From the NCBI GenBank assembly GCA_020851655.1, contig JADZCI010000021.1, forward strand, positions 1 to 38,907: a stretch of 38,907 bases of DNA. Reading direction: 5' to 3'. The DNA comes from Bryobacterales bacterium. Lineage in GTDB: Bacteria; Acidobacteriota; Terriglobia; Bryobacterales; Bryobacteraceae. Numbering within the stretch: the stretch's first letter is position 1; each line of letters begins with the position of its first letter. The position numbers and the translations under genes are program-made. Under the pieces are notes generated by a model. It ran no database searches and was not told the DNA's origin. It saw nothing but the letters and a program-made list of their open reading frames with translations. Below are positions 27,536-36,778 of this stretch, piece by piece.

Positions 27536-27572
27536 GGACTCAGGGTACGGCTCAAACGCATCAGGCGGGACA

Positions 27573-30500
27573 TCAGAATTCAAGCCTCATGTTGAGCTGC
27601 AGGACTCGCGGCGATCCGTTCACGCTGGTGACGCGTCCGAACGTCGATTGCGTCGGATCCACTCCCGGCGCCGCGAAGTTGGTGTGATTGGTGAAGTTCA
27701 ACATGTCCAGAGACAGGACGAAACGCGTCCGCTCGTAGATGTTGAAGTTGCGCATCAAACGGATATCCCAGTTTCTGATTCCATCGGCGCGCATCGAGTC
27801 GAGGCGGAAGGGGAAGACCCGGACGTGATAAGCGCCGGGCTGATTTCCGCTTCTTCCCTCGAAGCCGGTAAAGCCACTCGGAATCGCGCCCGAGCCTTTG
27901 TAGGCGATCGCGGGATCGAACCAGCCATGGATGTCGGCCGAGTGCACGGCGTCGTGTCTTGCGACATCGGCGATTTGGTTGACGTCGCCGTAGTAGAAGC
28001 GGTTGGCCCAAACCAACGGCGGTCCGGACTGGCGTTGATAGATCCAGCTCACTTGCCAGTCGCCGACGACATGCCGGAGCGGATTGCTGGCGAGCCACTT
28101 GCGGCCCTTGCCAAACGGGAACTCAAAAATTCCGCTCCACACAAAGCGGTGCGGCCGCATGTCGCTGCTGGGAATGTCGACGAAAGACGTATCGAACTCG
28201 TTCATGTAGGTCTGAATTGTTCCGGACGCCCAGGTGTACATGACAGCGGTCTGAAGGCCGCGCGAAAGCCTCTTCTCGAACTGGACCTGCAAATCGCGGT
28301 ACACGTTTAAGCCGCGGGTGGCGTCGAGCGAGCTTCCAGGCCGCATGCCCGTCAAGGTCCCCATTTGCGGGAAACTCCGCAGCAGGACGTTCTTGCGGAC
28401 CACGGTGGAGGTGAACAGGCTTTGCCCGGCGAGATACTTGTACAGCGCCGGATCCGAGCCCGCCAGCGGCGCCAGGTTGCCGAGGTAGAACGGGTTGGTC
28501 ACGTTGCCGTTCATGTCGTTGTCGACGGCGGCGTTGCGGACATTTCCGGTGGCCCAGAAGTTGGCCGGGAGGTAGTTTATGCGGTTGGGGTTCCAGGTGC
28601 GGGAACGCGCGCCGGAGTAGGCGATTTCCAAGACCATGTCGCTGCGGAACTGGCGCTGCACACCGATACGCCAGCGCTGCTGCTGGTCCGGAACAAAGCC
28701 CCAGGGCATGGATGAGAAGGACCTGCCGGCCATGATCATTGGTCCCAGCGTGTTGCTGACGGGCATGTCGAACCGCGTGCCGTTGGCGCGGACCGGGAAC
28801 GGATCGTGCATGGGTGTGTGCGAGGCGCTCAAGTTGCCGGCCGCTCCCGTGCCGCAGCAGAACGACAGGCCGTTGTCATTGCTGATGACCGTGTCGGTCG
28901 GCTGGCTGTAGCCGAGCTGGCTGGGGCGCACCGAGTTGTTGACGTTCAAGGTGTCGTAGAAGAGGCCGTAGCCGGCGCGCAGGACAGTCTTGTCGTCGAT
29001 CGAATACGCCACGCCGGCGCGCGGCAGAAACAGGTGCGTGCCTTTGGTGAAGCGGTCCTGCCTGGCGCCGAAATACTCCGGCCCGCCAACCACTTTGAAG
29101 GACGAGGCCGGCATTTCGGCCAGCGGCGCCCGGGCGTAAGCGGCCTGCACGAGGTCGGTGATGGGCAGCTTGATGTCGTCATAGAACTGCGCGCCGATGC
29201 CGCGGTTGAAGCGCTCGGCCATGCCTGTCTCGCGCTCGTAGCGCATGCCCATGCTGACGGTGAGCTTCCGCGATACGCGCCACTCGTCCTGCAGGTAAAG
29301 CGCGCGATAGCGGTTGGTCCAATAAGCCGAGTCGACCGTGTCGATGGTGATGCCAGTGGGAACGCCCATCATGAACGCGGCAAAGTCCAGGCCGTAGTTG
29401 GAGGCTGTGTTCACCACGTCGTTGGCGCGCATGTACGTGTTGGCGAAGGTGTACTGGCCCGAGGAGTTGTTCGGGTTGAGAATCGGCTGCACATACCGCC
29501 GCTCGCTCCAGCCGTACTTCAACGTGTGGGAGCTCATGACGGTGTTCATGCCGAGTTTGAGTTCGATGGTGGTGCCGCGGCCCCGGTAGGCCTCATAGGC
29601 GTATTCGCGGCTGAAATTCTGCAGGCCGCCCGAGAAGTTGATGCGCGGCAGCGTCGTGAAGGCGCCGGCCTTTGCGTCGATGTAGGCGGGGAACCCGAAC
29701 TCGGTCGGCTTCTGCGCCGTCTGGACGGGAATGCGCAGGCCTTCGATAAACCGCGTGCCGCTCAAGGTAATGTCCAGCAGGTTGGACGGGTTGATGGTCC
29801 AGTTGTGATTCACCGATCCGCCGATGTTGCGGCGGTATCCGCCGCCGTCATGCAGCCCGGGAAATGTTTCGCGTGTCCAGTCGCCCGTATAGTCCTGGCG
29901 TTCGCTCCAGTACCACTTGAAGTTGAGCCGGTTGGAGTCGTTGATGAAATAGTCGTTGCGGTTGAGCAGGGACTTGAAGCGATCCTTCTGGCCGACAGCG
30001 GGATCGAAATGGTTGTTTATGCCCTCTTTGGTGACGAAGCCGGGAACATTGGTGGCCTTGGGGTAGATCTTGGCGTAGTCGCTGAATACCGGATTCAGAA
30101 CCGGTATGCCTTTGTTGCCCGGGAACGGCGTGCGGACGACGCGGTTTCCATCCTGGCGCGCCGAACGGGGATCAAAGACCGTGTATTGCACCGGATCAAT
30201 GGCCTGGATGTCGGAGAAATCGCCGTTGTACCACGAGTCGTGCGGAACCGAGCGGGCTCCGGTGCCGGCCGAATCGATGGCGTAGCCGTTGTAGGTGAAA
30301 AGGAAGAAAAGTTTGTCGCGCCCGTCGAGGATCTTGGGAATGCGGACCGGTCCCGAGATGGTGCCGCCGAAATTGTTCGAGCGGCCGCTGACCTGTTTGG
30401 GATCGTTGGGATTCTTCGTCCCGGCCGCCACCTGCGCTTCATAGGCCAGGCGCGTGAAGTGCGGGGTCGCGTTCCAGCGATTCTGCCAGTGCTGGTCGAA

Positions 30501-31271
30501 GATCGAACCGTGCAACTGGTTAGTGCCCGAACGGCTGCTGACGTTGATGGTGGCGCCGGAGGTGTGTCCGAACGAGGCGTCGAAGCTCGATGTCTCGAGC
30601 TTGAATTCTCCCACCGCGTCGATTGGCGGCACGTAGCCGACGCGGCGCTCGGTTCCGGTCACCGGCGCGCCGTCGATGGTGTACTCATTCTGGCCGACGT
30701 TGCCCGCCGTGTTGAACGACGTGGTTCCGCCCACGTCGAAGGCGCGCTGCATGCCGCTGGGGCTGCCGGTCCACTGCATGCCGGAAGCCAGGCCGGCCAT
30801 GAGGAACGGGTTCATGGAGGGCACGGGCAGTTCGGCGATTTCGCGCGTGCTGACGATTCGTCCGCCCGATGCCGAGCGCGTTTCGAGCAGCGGCGCTTCG
30901 CCGGTCACTTCAACCGTTTCGGCCACCTGGCCGACCTCCAACGCAACGTCAACCACCAGCCGGGTGCCGACGGTGAGCGTCAGCCCGGTGCGGGCCGTCT
31001 TTTTGAAGCCCGGCGCTTCAACCGTCACCGAGTAGGCTCCGGGGTTGAGCAGGGGAACTTCGAAGAAGCCCGTGTTGTTGGTGGTGGTGCGGCTTTGAGC
31101 GTTGGTGGCCTCGCTGACCACCACCACCTGCGCCGCCGGAACCATCGAGCCCTGCGGATCGGTCACGGTTCCGCTGATGCTGCCGCGAGATTCCTGGGCG
31201 TTGGCGCCGAGGGCCAACAGAAACACGGCGGCGGCGAGCAGCCGGGTCAAACTGGGACGTCGTGTCGTCAT
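27573..31271 (-). CDS. TonB-dependent receptor, Oar-like, with N-terminal carboxypeptidase-regulatory domain
   Basis: The protein has 1232 residues from the ATG at 31271, supported by AAGAGGA 6 nt upstream; upstream in-frame ATGs exist. A signal peptide (MTTRRPSLTRLLAAAVFLLALGANA) is followed by a CarboxypepD_reg-like domain (GSISGTVTDPQGSMVPAAQV), the plug (QVAETVEVTGEAPLL, then an NEYTIDGAPVTG loop) and a long beta-barrel ending in LQLNMRLEF with the expected terminal aromatic residue. Such receptors import large substrates over the outer membrane using TonB energy. It lies between a second receptor and the DUF1593 genes. No TonB, ExbB or SusD gene is in the window. Confidence 0.94.
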   Translation of the reverse strand: MTTRRPSLTRLLAAAVFLLALGANAQESRGSISGTVTDPQGSMVPAAQVVVVSEATNAQSRTTTNNTGFFEVPLLNPGAYSVTVEAPGFKKTARTGLTLTVGTRLVVDVALEVGQVAETVEVTGEAPLLETRSASGGRIVSTREIAELPVPSMNPFLMAGLASGMQWTGSPSGMQRAFDVGGTTSFNTAGNVGQNEYTIDGAPVTGTERRVGYVPPIDAVGEFKLETSSFDASFGHTSGATINVSSRSGTNQLHGSIFDQHWQNRWNATPHFTRLAYEAQVAAGTKNPNDPKQVSGRSNNFGGTISGPVRIPKILDGRDKLFFLFTYNGYAIDSAGTGARSVPHDSWYNGDFSDIQAIDPVQYTVFDPRSARQDGNRVVRTPFPGNKGIPVLNPVFSDYAKIYPKATNVPGFVTKEGINNHFDPAVGQKDRFKSLLNRNDYFINDSNRLNFKWYWSERQDYTGDWTRETFPGLHDGGGYRRNIGGSVNHNWTINPSNLLDITLSGTRFIEGLRIPVQTAQKPTEFGFPAYIDAKAGAFTTLPRINFSGGLQNFSREYAYEAYRGRGTTIELKLGMNTVMSSHTLKYGWSERRYVQPILNPNNSSGQYTFANTYMRANDVVNTASNYGLDFAAFMMGVPTGITIDTVDSAYWTNRYRALYLQDEWRVSRKLTVSMGMRYERETGMAERFNRGIGAQFYDDIKLPITDLVQAAYARAPLAEMPASSFKVVGGPEYFGARQDRFTKGTHLFLPRAGVAYSIDDKTVLRAGYGLFYDTLNVNNSVRPSQLGYSQPTDTVISNDNGLSFCCGTGAAGNLSASHTPMHDPFPVRANGTRFDMPVSNTLGPMIMAGRSFSSMPWGFVPDQQQRWRIGVQRQFRSDMVLEIAYSGARSRTWNPNRINYLPANFWATGNVRNAAVDNDMNGNVTNPFYLGNLAPLAGSDPALYKYLAGQSLFTSTVVRKNVLLRSFPQMGTLTGMRPGSSLDATRGLNVYRDLQVQFEKRLSRGLQTAVMYTWASGTIQTYMNEFDTSFVDIPSSDMRPHRFVWSGIFEFPFGKGRKWLASNPLRHVVGDWQVSWIYQRQSGPPLVWANRFYYGDVNQIADVARHDAVHSADIHGWFDPAIAYKGSGAIPSGFTGFEGRSGNQPGAYHVRVFPFRLDSMRADGIRNWDIRLMRNFNIYERTRFVLSLDMLNFTNHTNFAAPGVDPTQSTFGRVTSVNGSPRVLQLNMRLEF

Positions 31272-31305
31272 GATCATTCCTCTTGCATAAAAATTCATGT
31301 ACGCG

Positions 31306-31323
31306 ATCCTATGCAATCCTATG
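31306..31323. repeat. Tandem ATCCTATG direct repeat upstream of the receptor
   Basis: ATCCTATG occurs at 31306-31313 and again at 31316-31323, spaced 10 bp centre to centre (about one helical turn). On the coding strand it reads CATAGGAT twice, 35 bp or more before the receptor ATG. It could be tandem half-sites for an activator, or overlap a -10 element (TAGGAT). Confidence 0.5.
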
Positions 31324-31430
31324 TTGAGCAAGCTATCATTGTGGCCGGTCCGAGTCAAGAGAAATGTGTGAATTGCGCGGTTTGGCGGGGCCACTTTCCG
31401 CTTGGCGGAATTTGCGCCCCGCCGGGCGGC

Positions 31431-34400
31431 TCAAAAAGAGAAACGCAGGCTGAGTTGAACCTCGCGGTTGGGCGTTGCGGCTTCGGTGATGGTGGCGAAC
31501 TGGGGCGTGTTCACAAAGCGGTTGGGCGTGCCCAGGTTGGTGTGGTTCAAGGAATTGAAAACCTCGAGGCGGAACTGGAGGCGCGCGGCCTCGGTAAGGG
31601 CGAACTCGCGGACCAGCGCGGCGTCGAGGGTCTGCATGCCAGGACCGTAGACCGTGTTGCGTCCCGCGTTGCCGAACGTGTAGGCGGACGGGGCGGCAAA
31701 GGCTTCCGTGCTGAACCAGCGGCTGGAGGTGCGCGTGCCGGGGCCGAACAGGGGCGCGCCGGTGTAGTTGGCGCGAATCGGATTTTCTCCCAGGATGGTT
31801 CCCGCATTGGCGGTGTCGCCGAAGACGGAAATCGTGAACGGGAAGCCGCTTTGCGCCTGATAGATGGCCGACAGCCGCCAGAGGCGCGTCAAGGCGTGGA
31901 GCCAGCCCCAGCGTGACGAATGGGGCAGGTCGTAGACGGCGCTGAGGGCAAAGCGATGGCGGATATCGCAGGCGAGCCCTTTTTCGGCGCGGAGATTGTT
32001 GTTGTCCTGCGGCACTGTGGATTCAAACATCGGAGAACGGAAGTCCGGGGCGTCGCTCAGGTTCTTGGCAAACGTGTAGTTGGCCAGCAGGCTAAGGCCC
32101 GAGAAGTAACGGCGGCGCAGGTTGACGTAGCCCGCGTCGTACCAGCTCTTGGCCGTGTTTTCGAGGATGTTCACGCCGCTCACGGGAAACGTTCTGCTGG
32201 CCACGGTGATGTCGTCCGGCAACTCGGCCGCATCGGAGAAACTGGCCGTCTGATAGGGGCGGCGCGGCTGGACCAGGCCCGGGCCGGGAGGCGCGTTGTT
32301 GATGAGATGGGCGCGCTGCAGGTGAAATCCGCGGGCGCCCTGGTAGCCGGCTTCGAGCGTGGTCTGCGCGGCAAGAACCTTCTCCAGAGAAAAGCTCCAC
32401 TGCTGGATATACTGTGGCGGCGGCCGCGTTTCGAACCCGGCGAAGCTCACCACCGTCTGGCCGAGCACGGGCGGCGCGAAGTTGAATGTCGTAATCGACG
32501 GGATGAAGTTGTTGCTCTGGTTCGTCTCGGGGAAGACCAGCGGGACATTGTGCAACTGGTTGCACCAGGTGTTCATGTTCACCGGCGTGTAGAAGATGCC
32601 GTAGGCGGCGCGCACGACCAGCCCCAGCCGGGGCACGTGGTGCGAAATTCCGAAGCGCGGCGCAAAGCGTTTTTTATTCGAGAACATGAGACCGCGCGGC
32701 AGGCCCTCCTGGCCGCCAATGACGGCGCGCAGTTGGCCGTTTTCGACCAGCAGGTTGCTCCACGGGCGGGCGATATCGCGCAGCGGGCTCATGTATTCGT
32801 AACGCAGGCCGGCCTCGATGGTCGTATTCGCGGTGACGCGCCAACTGTCCTGCGCGAAGGCGTCGAGATACCACTGGCGCAGGTCCATGCTGGGGATGCC
32901 GGCCTGGCGCTGCCGCACGACCGGCAACTCAAGCAGGAAGCTGGCCAGCGCCGCGCCGGTGCCGTCGGGGGTGGCCGTGCGTGTGGTGAAGCCGTTGGTG
33001 AACTGGTAGTAGCCGCGGTTTTGAAAGAAGCCCCACATCGGCCAGACATAGTGCCGGTAGCTGACGCCGAACTTCAGCGCGTGCCGGCCGCGATGCCAGG
33101 AGACGGTGTCACGGCCTTCATACAACCCGTCCCATTCCTTCGCCGGGGTGGCGGCAAAACTGTCGCCGAAGCCCGAGTAGCCCTGGACGGCGAACCACGG
33201 CGCGCCGTAGGCGCCCTGGCCGCCAAAGCCAACGCCCTCGATGCCCAGTTCGGAAACGATGTCGTTGCTTTCGCTGTTTTCCGACGAACGGTGCATGGCG
33301 AGGCGCGAGACCGCGAACGAGGCGGTATTCACCGCGGCGGCAGAGATGATGTGGTTCCACGCGCCGATGACGTGCTGGGACATGTTGTCGTGAAAGGCGC
33401 CGAAGCCCGGCAGGTTCTGGGGCATGAAGCCGCGTTCTTTGCTGGCCGAGTAGCGGCCGTAGACGACATCGCCGCCGCGGAAGACGCGGTCGAGCCGGAA
33501 GGTGCCCTGGTCCTGCCCGAGGCGGTGTTTGCGCACGTCGAGAAGGTTGTTGGAGTCGACGCCCATGCCGGCGCCCATGTTCGGGCGCACCACATACTTG
33601 TCCAGCATGATCGAGGCAGCCGGGCTGAGCAGGCTGGCCGGGATGCGGTTTTGCGGAAACTGATCGCGGAGGATCTGGGGGTTGCCCGGACTCACCGGGC
33701 GTGAAGGGTCGAAGTCCGGATTATCGCGGGCGCTGAACGGATTGAAGACATCGACGCCGGCCTCGGAGAAATCGCCGGCCACCTCCATGCCGGTGGGCAC
33801 CGTGGCCACGCTGGTCATCGCTTTCACTTTGCGCAGGCCCTCGTAGTTGGCGAAGAAGAACGTTTTTCCGCCGGGCAGCGGGCCGCCGAGCGAGGCGCCG
33901 AAGTTATTTTGCGTAAGGCGGCTCTCACCTTCCATCTCGTTGAAGTTGCGCGCGTCCATCGCGTCGTTGCGCAGAAACTCGTACATGGTTCCGTGCAGCT
34001 TGTTGGCGCCGGAACGCGTGACGATGCTGATCTGGCCGCCGCCCGCGCCGCCCATTTCGGCCGAATAGCTGCCGGTCTGCACCTTGAACTCCAACACGGC
34101 GTCGGGCGACAAGCTTAGGTTTTGAGCATTGAAGGTGGGATCAGTGTTGGTGGCGCCGTCCAGCAAAAAGTAGTTGGCGTTGGGCCGGTTCCCGCCGATG
34201 CTCAGGGCCGAAGGCTGCCCGGGTCGCCAATACAGGGGATTCATGTCGCCGCGTTGCGCGCCGTGGCCGGCGTGCGAACCGGGCACCAGCAAGGCGAGAT
34301 CGAGCAGCGTGCGGCCGTTGAGCGGGAGTTCGCGTATCGATTGCTGCTCGACCACTTCGCCGAGACTGGCGTCGGCGGTCTTCAGAAGCTCGGCGGAGCC

Positions 34401-34742
34401 AGTGACATCGATCGACTCGGAAGCCTGTCCCAGCGAGAGGACGACGTCGAGCCGCATCTGCTGGCCGACTTCCAGGCGCACGCGCCGCGTGAAGAGCGCA
34501 AAGCCCGAGGCTTCGACGGCCAATTCGTATTCGCCCGGAGCGAGGCTGGCGAAGTCATAGAGTCCTTCGGCGCCGCCGGCCGCGCTGCGAACCGCGCCGG
34601 TCGCGGCCGATTTCAGTTGCACCCGCGCGTTCTGAACGGGCCGCCGCTGCGGATCCTCGATTGCGCCGCCCAGCGTGGCGAAATTGACTTGCGCCCACAA
34701 CGGAGCGGCAATTCCCCATAACAAGACACCCACATGCCTCAT
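31431..34742 (-). CDS. TonB-dependent receptor, Oar-like (second copy)
   Basis: The protein has 1103 residues. A signal peptide (RHVGVLLWGIAAPLWA) is followed by a carboxypeptidase-regulatory-like beta domain (GAIEDPQRRPVQNARVQL), a plug with SIDVTGSAELLKTADAS, SIRELPLNGRTLLDLALLVPG and a YFLLDGATNTDPTFNAQ loop, and a barrel ending in VQLSLRFSF. It is clearly related in architecture to the following receptor but about 130 residues shorter, so the two probably bind different ligands. It is the first gene of the minus-strand glycan locus and is divergent from the sugar-acid operon, sharing a 129-bp promoter region with it. Confidence 0.94.
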   Translation of the reverse strand: MRHVGVLLWGIAAPLWAQVNFATLGGAIEDPQRRPVQNARVQLKSAATGAVRSAAGGAEGLYDFASLAPGEYELAVEASGFALFTRRVRLEVGQQMRLDVVLSLGQASESIDVTGSAELLKTADASLGEVVEQQSIRELPLNGRTLLDLALLVPGSHAGHGAQRGDMNPLYWRPGQPSALSIGGNRPNANYFLLDGATNTDPTFNAQNLSLSPDAVLEFKVQTGSYSAEMGGAGGGQISIVTRSGANKLHGTMYEFLRNDAMDARNFNEMEGESRLTQNNFGASLGGPLPGGKTFFFANYEGLRKVKAMTSVATVPTGMEVAGDFSEAGVDVFNPFSARDNPDFDPSRPVSPGNPQILRDQFPQNRIPASLLSPAASIMLDKYVVRPNMGAGMGVDSNNLLDVRKHRLGQDQGTFRLDRVFRGGDVVYGRYSASKERGFMPQNLPGFGAFHDNMSQHVIGAWNHIISAAAVNTASFAVSRLAMHRSSENSESNDIVSELGIEGVGFGGQGAYGAPWFAVQGYSGFGDSFAATPAKEWDGLYEGRDTVSWHRGRHALKFGVSYRHYVWPMWGFFQNRGYYQFTNGFTTRTATPDGTGAALASFLLELPVVRQRQAGIPSMDLRQWYLDAFAQDSWRVTANTTIEAGLRYEYMSPLRDIARPWSNLLVENGQLRAVIGGQEGLPRGLMFSNKKRFAPRFGISHHVPRLGLVVRAAYGIFYTPVNMNTWCNQLHNVPLVFPETNQSNNFIPSITTFNFAPPVLGQTVVSFAGFETRPPPQYIQQWSFSLEKVLAAQTTLEAGYQGARGFHLQRAHLINNAPPGPGLVQPRRPYQTASFSDAAELPDDITVASRTFPVSGVNILENTAKSWYDAGYVNLRRRYFSGLSLLANYTFAKNLSDAPDFRSPMFESTVPQDNNNLRAEKGLACDIRHRFALSAVYDLPHSSRWGWLHALTRLWRLSAIYQAQSGFPFTISVFGDTANAGTILGENPIRANYTGAPLFGPGTRTSSRWFSTEAFAAPSAYTFGNAGRNTVYGPGMQTLDAALVREFALTEAARLQFRLEVFNSLNHTNLGTPNRFVNTPQFATITEAATPNREVQLSLRFSF

Positions 34743-34764
34743 GGGAAGTAAGCGTAAAGCGTTG

Positions 34765-34780
34765 TGGACTTAAATGTCCA
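34765..34780. promoter_or_regulatory. Inverted repeat in the divergent receptor / sugar-acid operon promoter
   Basis: TGGAC (34765-34769) and GTCCA (34776-34780) flank TTAAAT in the only AT-rich patch of the 129-bp divergent region. It is placed 22 bp upstream of the receptor start codon. Its symmetry suits a dimeric repressor of the LacI or GntR kind, which would co-control both directions. No regulator gene is in the window. Confidence 0.4.
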
Positions 34781-34871
34781 TAATCGGAACCTACTACCCG
34801 CCACGCGGGGCAGGCGCGGCGGCAGGCAACATTGCGGCGGCCCGCCGGTACATGATGGACAAGACAGCCTT

Positions 34872-35543
34872 ATGGAAAAGCGGCTTGCCCTGATCCACAC
34901 GAGTCCGGTGCTCGTTCCGATGTTCGACGCGCTTTGCCGGGAGAAGTTGTCCGGGATGGAGCGGTTCCACGTCGTCGACGAGAGCCTGATCCGCAACACG
35001 ATTTCCGCCGGCGCATTGGAGAAAATCACCATCCGGCGGCTGGTGGCGCACATTGGGAGCGCATTTGAGGCGGGCGCGACGGCGGTGTTCGTGACGTGTT
35101 CGTCGATCGGCCCGGGCGTGGCCGTGGCGCGCCAGCTCTTCGACCAGCCGGTCTTCCGGGTGGATGAAGCGATGGCGGCGCGAGCCGTCGCCATGGGGCG
35201 CCGGATCGGCGTGCTGGCCACACTGCGCACGACGCTTCAGCCGACGGCGCGGTTGATCGAGCAAACCGGCGCGGACTCGGGCGCCGGGTGCGAAGTGACG
35301 GCGAGCCTTTGTGAAGGGGCTTTCGAAGCGGTTCTGTCCGGCGATGGCGCCCGGCACGACGAGCTCGTCCGGAAGAGTTTGACCAGTCTGGCCGGCCACG
35401 TTGATGTGATCGTGCTGGCGCAGGCGTCGATGGCCCGTGTGCTGGATAGCAGGCCGCATGGCGCGCTGTCCGTCCCGGTGCTATCGAGTCCGGCATTGGC
35501 TGTCGAGCAGATTCGTGAAGCGCTCGGTCCGGACCGCTCATGA
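34872..35543 (+). CDS. Asp/Glu/hydantoin-racemase superfamily protein, single catalytic cysteine
   Basis: The protein has 223 residues from the ATG at 34872. The aspartate/glutamate racemase fold is seen in the N-terminal ALIHTSPVLVPMFDAL, the first catalytic motif FVTCSSIGPGV with C76, and RIGVLATLRTTLQPT in the second domain. The second catalytic motif, normally a Cys in L-G-C-T, reads VLAQASM at 181-187, with no Cys. A two-base racemase is therefore unlikely; arylmalonate decarboxylase and related isomerases or lyases also use only one Cys. It is the first gene of an overlapping sugar-acid operon (ATGA into the transporter), so it probably acts on a branched or oxidised acid intermediate. 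Confidence 0.85.
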   Translation: MEKRLALIHTSPVLVPMFDALCREKLSGMERFHVVDESLIRNTISAGALEKITIRRLVAHIGSAFEAGATAVFVTCSSIGPGVAVARQLFDQPVFRVDEAMAARAVAMGRRIGVLATLRTTLQPTARLIEQTGADSGAGCEVTASLCEGAFEAVLSGDGARHDELVRKSLTSLAGHVDVIVLAQASMARVLDSRPHGALSVPVLSSPALAVEQIREALGPDRS

Positions 35544-36778
35544 AGTCGCGGCATGCGGTTCTCGCGCTGCTGGTGCTTCTGTCGGTCATCACGTTTCTGG
35601 ACCGCCTGGCGATTGCGGCGGCGGGTCCTCGGATGCAGAGCGATCTCGGGTTGGGGCCGGAGCAGTGGGGCTGGGTGCTGGGCGCGTTTGTGCTGGCCTA
35701 CGGCGCGTTCGAGATTCCCACCGGAGCGATGGGCGACCGCCTGGGGCAGCGCAGAGTCATCACGCGAATTGTCGTCTGGTGGTCCGCCTTCACCGCTCTG
35801 ACCGGCGCGGTGAGCGGCTTCGTTCCTCTGCTGGCGACGCGGTTTCTGTTCGGCGCGGGCGAAGCCGGGGCTTACCCGAACATGGCGGGCAGCGTGGCGC
35901 GATGGTTTCCGCGCGCTGAGCGGGCGCGCGCGCAGGGCTTCATCTGGGCCGGAAGCCGCGCGGGCGGCGCATTGGCGCCGCTGGTGGTGGTTCCACTGCA
36001 GGCGCGGTTTGGCTGGCGGGTGACGTTCTGGATTCTGGGAGGCATCGGTTTGGTGTGGGCCGCCGCGTGGTGGCGCTGGTACCGCGATGACCCGCCGCGG
36101 CAACTCGCTGGCGCGGGAGTGGACCATGCCGCAACGATCCATCAATCAGCCCCGTGGGCCGAGTTGATCCGCAGCCGCCAGCTTTGGCTGATTGTCTGCA
36201 TGTACGGCTGCTACGCCTGGGGCTCGTGGTTCTACTTCTCCTGGTTGCATACGTATCTTGTGCGCGGGCGCGGCTTCAGTGAAGGCGCGATGGCTGCGAT
36301 CTCGGCGTTCGCGTTCGCCTTTGGCGCCGCCGCCAATCTGAGCGGCGGTTATCTGGGCGACTACTCGGTGAAGAAGTTTGGCATCCGGAACGGCCGCCGG
36401 CTGACCGGCTGCGCGAGCCTGGGCGGAGGAGCCCTGTTGCTGCTGGCAACCGCGCTGACCCGCGATCCCATCGCCGCCACGGTGCTGATCTCGCTCGGGC
36501 TGGGCGTCACCGACATCATGCTGCCCACCGCATGGGCCATTTGCGTGGACATGGGCGGACGCTATACGGGAACGGTCACCGGGACCATGAACACCGCGGG
36601 CCAACTGGGCGGCTTTCTGTGCACGGTACTGTTCGGATATATCGTTTCGATGACTGGAAGCTATCATCTTCCGCTGATTGTGATTGCCGCGATGCTGGCG
36701 GTGAGCGCCCTGCTCTTCTCGCGCATCGACGCCTCGCGGCCCTTACTGGCGGATCCAAAGGAACATTCGAATGCCTGA
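35540..36778 (+). CDS. MFS transporter, anion:cation symporter (sugar-acid) type
   Basis: The protein has 412 residues with twelve predicted membrane helices. The first loop motif is GAMGDRLGQRR, and there is a GAGEAGAYPNMAGSVARWFPRAERARAQG segment after TM4 (shown in part) typical of the ACS family, which includes hexuronate, glucarate and galactonate permeases. It overlaps the racemase-like gene by 4 bp and the RuBisCO-like gene by 8 bp. It should import the acid that the rest of the operon degrades. The exact substrate cannot be read from sequence. Confidence 0.92.
   Translation: MKSRHAVLALLVLLSVITFLDRLAIAAAGPRMQSDLGLGPEQWGWVLGAFVLAYGAFEIPTGAMGDRLGQRRVITRIVVWWSAFTALTGAVSGFVPLLATRFLFGAGEAGAYPNMAGSVARWFPRAERARAQGFIWAGSRAGGALAPLVVVPLQARFGWRVTFWILGGIGLVWAAAWWRWYRDDPPRQLAGAGVDHAATIHQSAPWAELIRSRQLWLIVCMYGCYAWGSWFYFSWLHTYLVRGRGFSEGAMAAISAFAFAFGAAANLSGGYLGDYSVKKFGIRNGRRLTGCASLGGGALLLLATALTRDPIAATVLISLGLGVTDIMLPTAWAICVDMGGRYTGTVTGTMNTAGQLGGFLCTVLFGYIVSMTGSYHLPLIVIAAMLAVSALLFSRIDASRPLLADPKEHSNA

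Noticed and set aside
28806-31916. A 1036-codon plus-strand open frame opposite the TonB receptor
   Set aside because: It spans two genes and the gap between them, has no domain similarity, and is the antisense shadow of a well-supported receptor.
31920-33704. A 594-codon plus-strand open frame opposite the second receptor
   Set aside because: It is antisense to a clear plug and barrel sequence, with no motif of its own.
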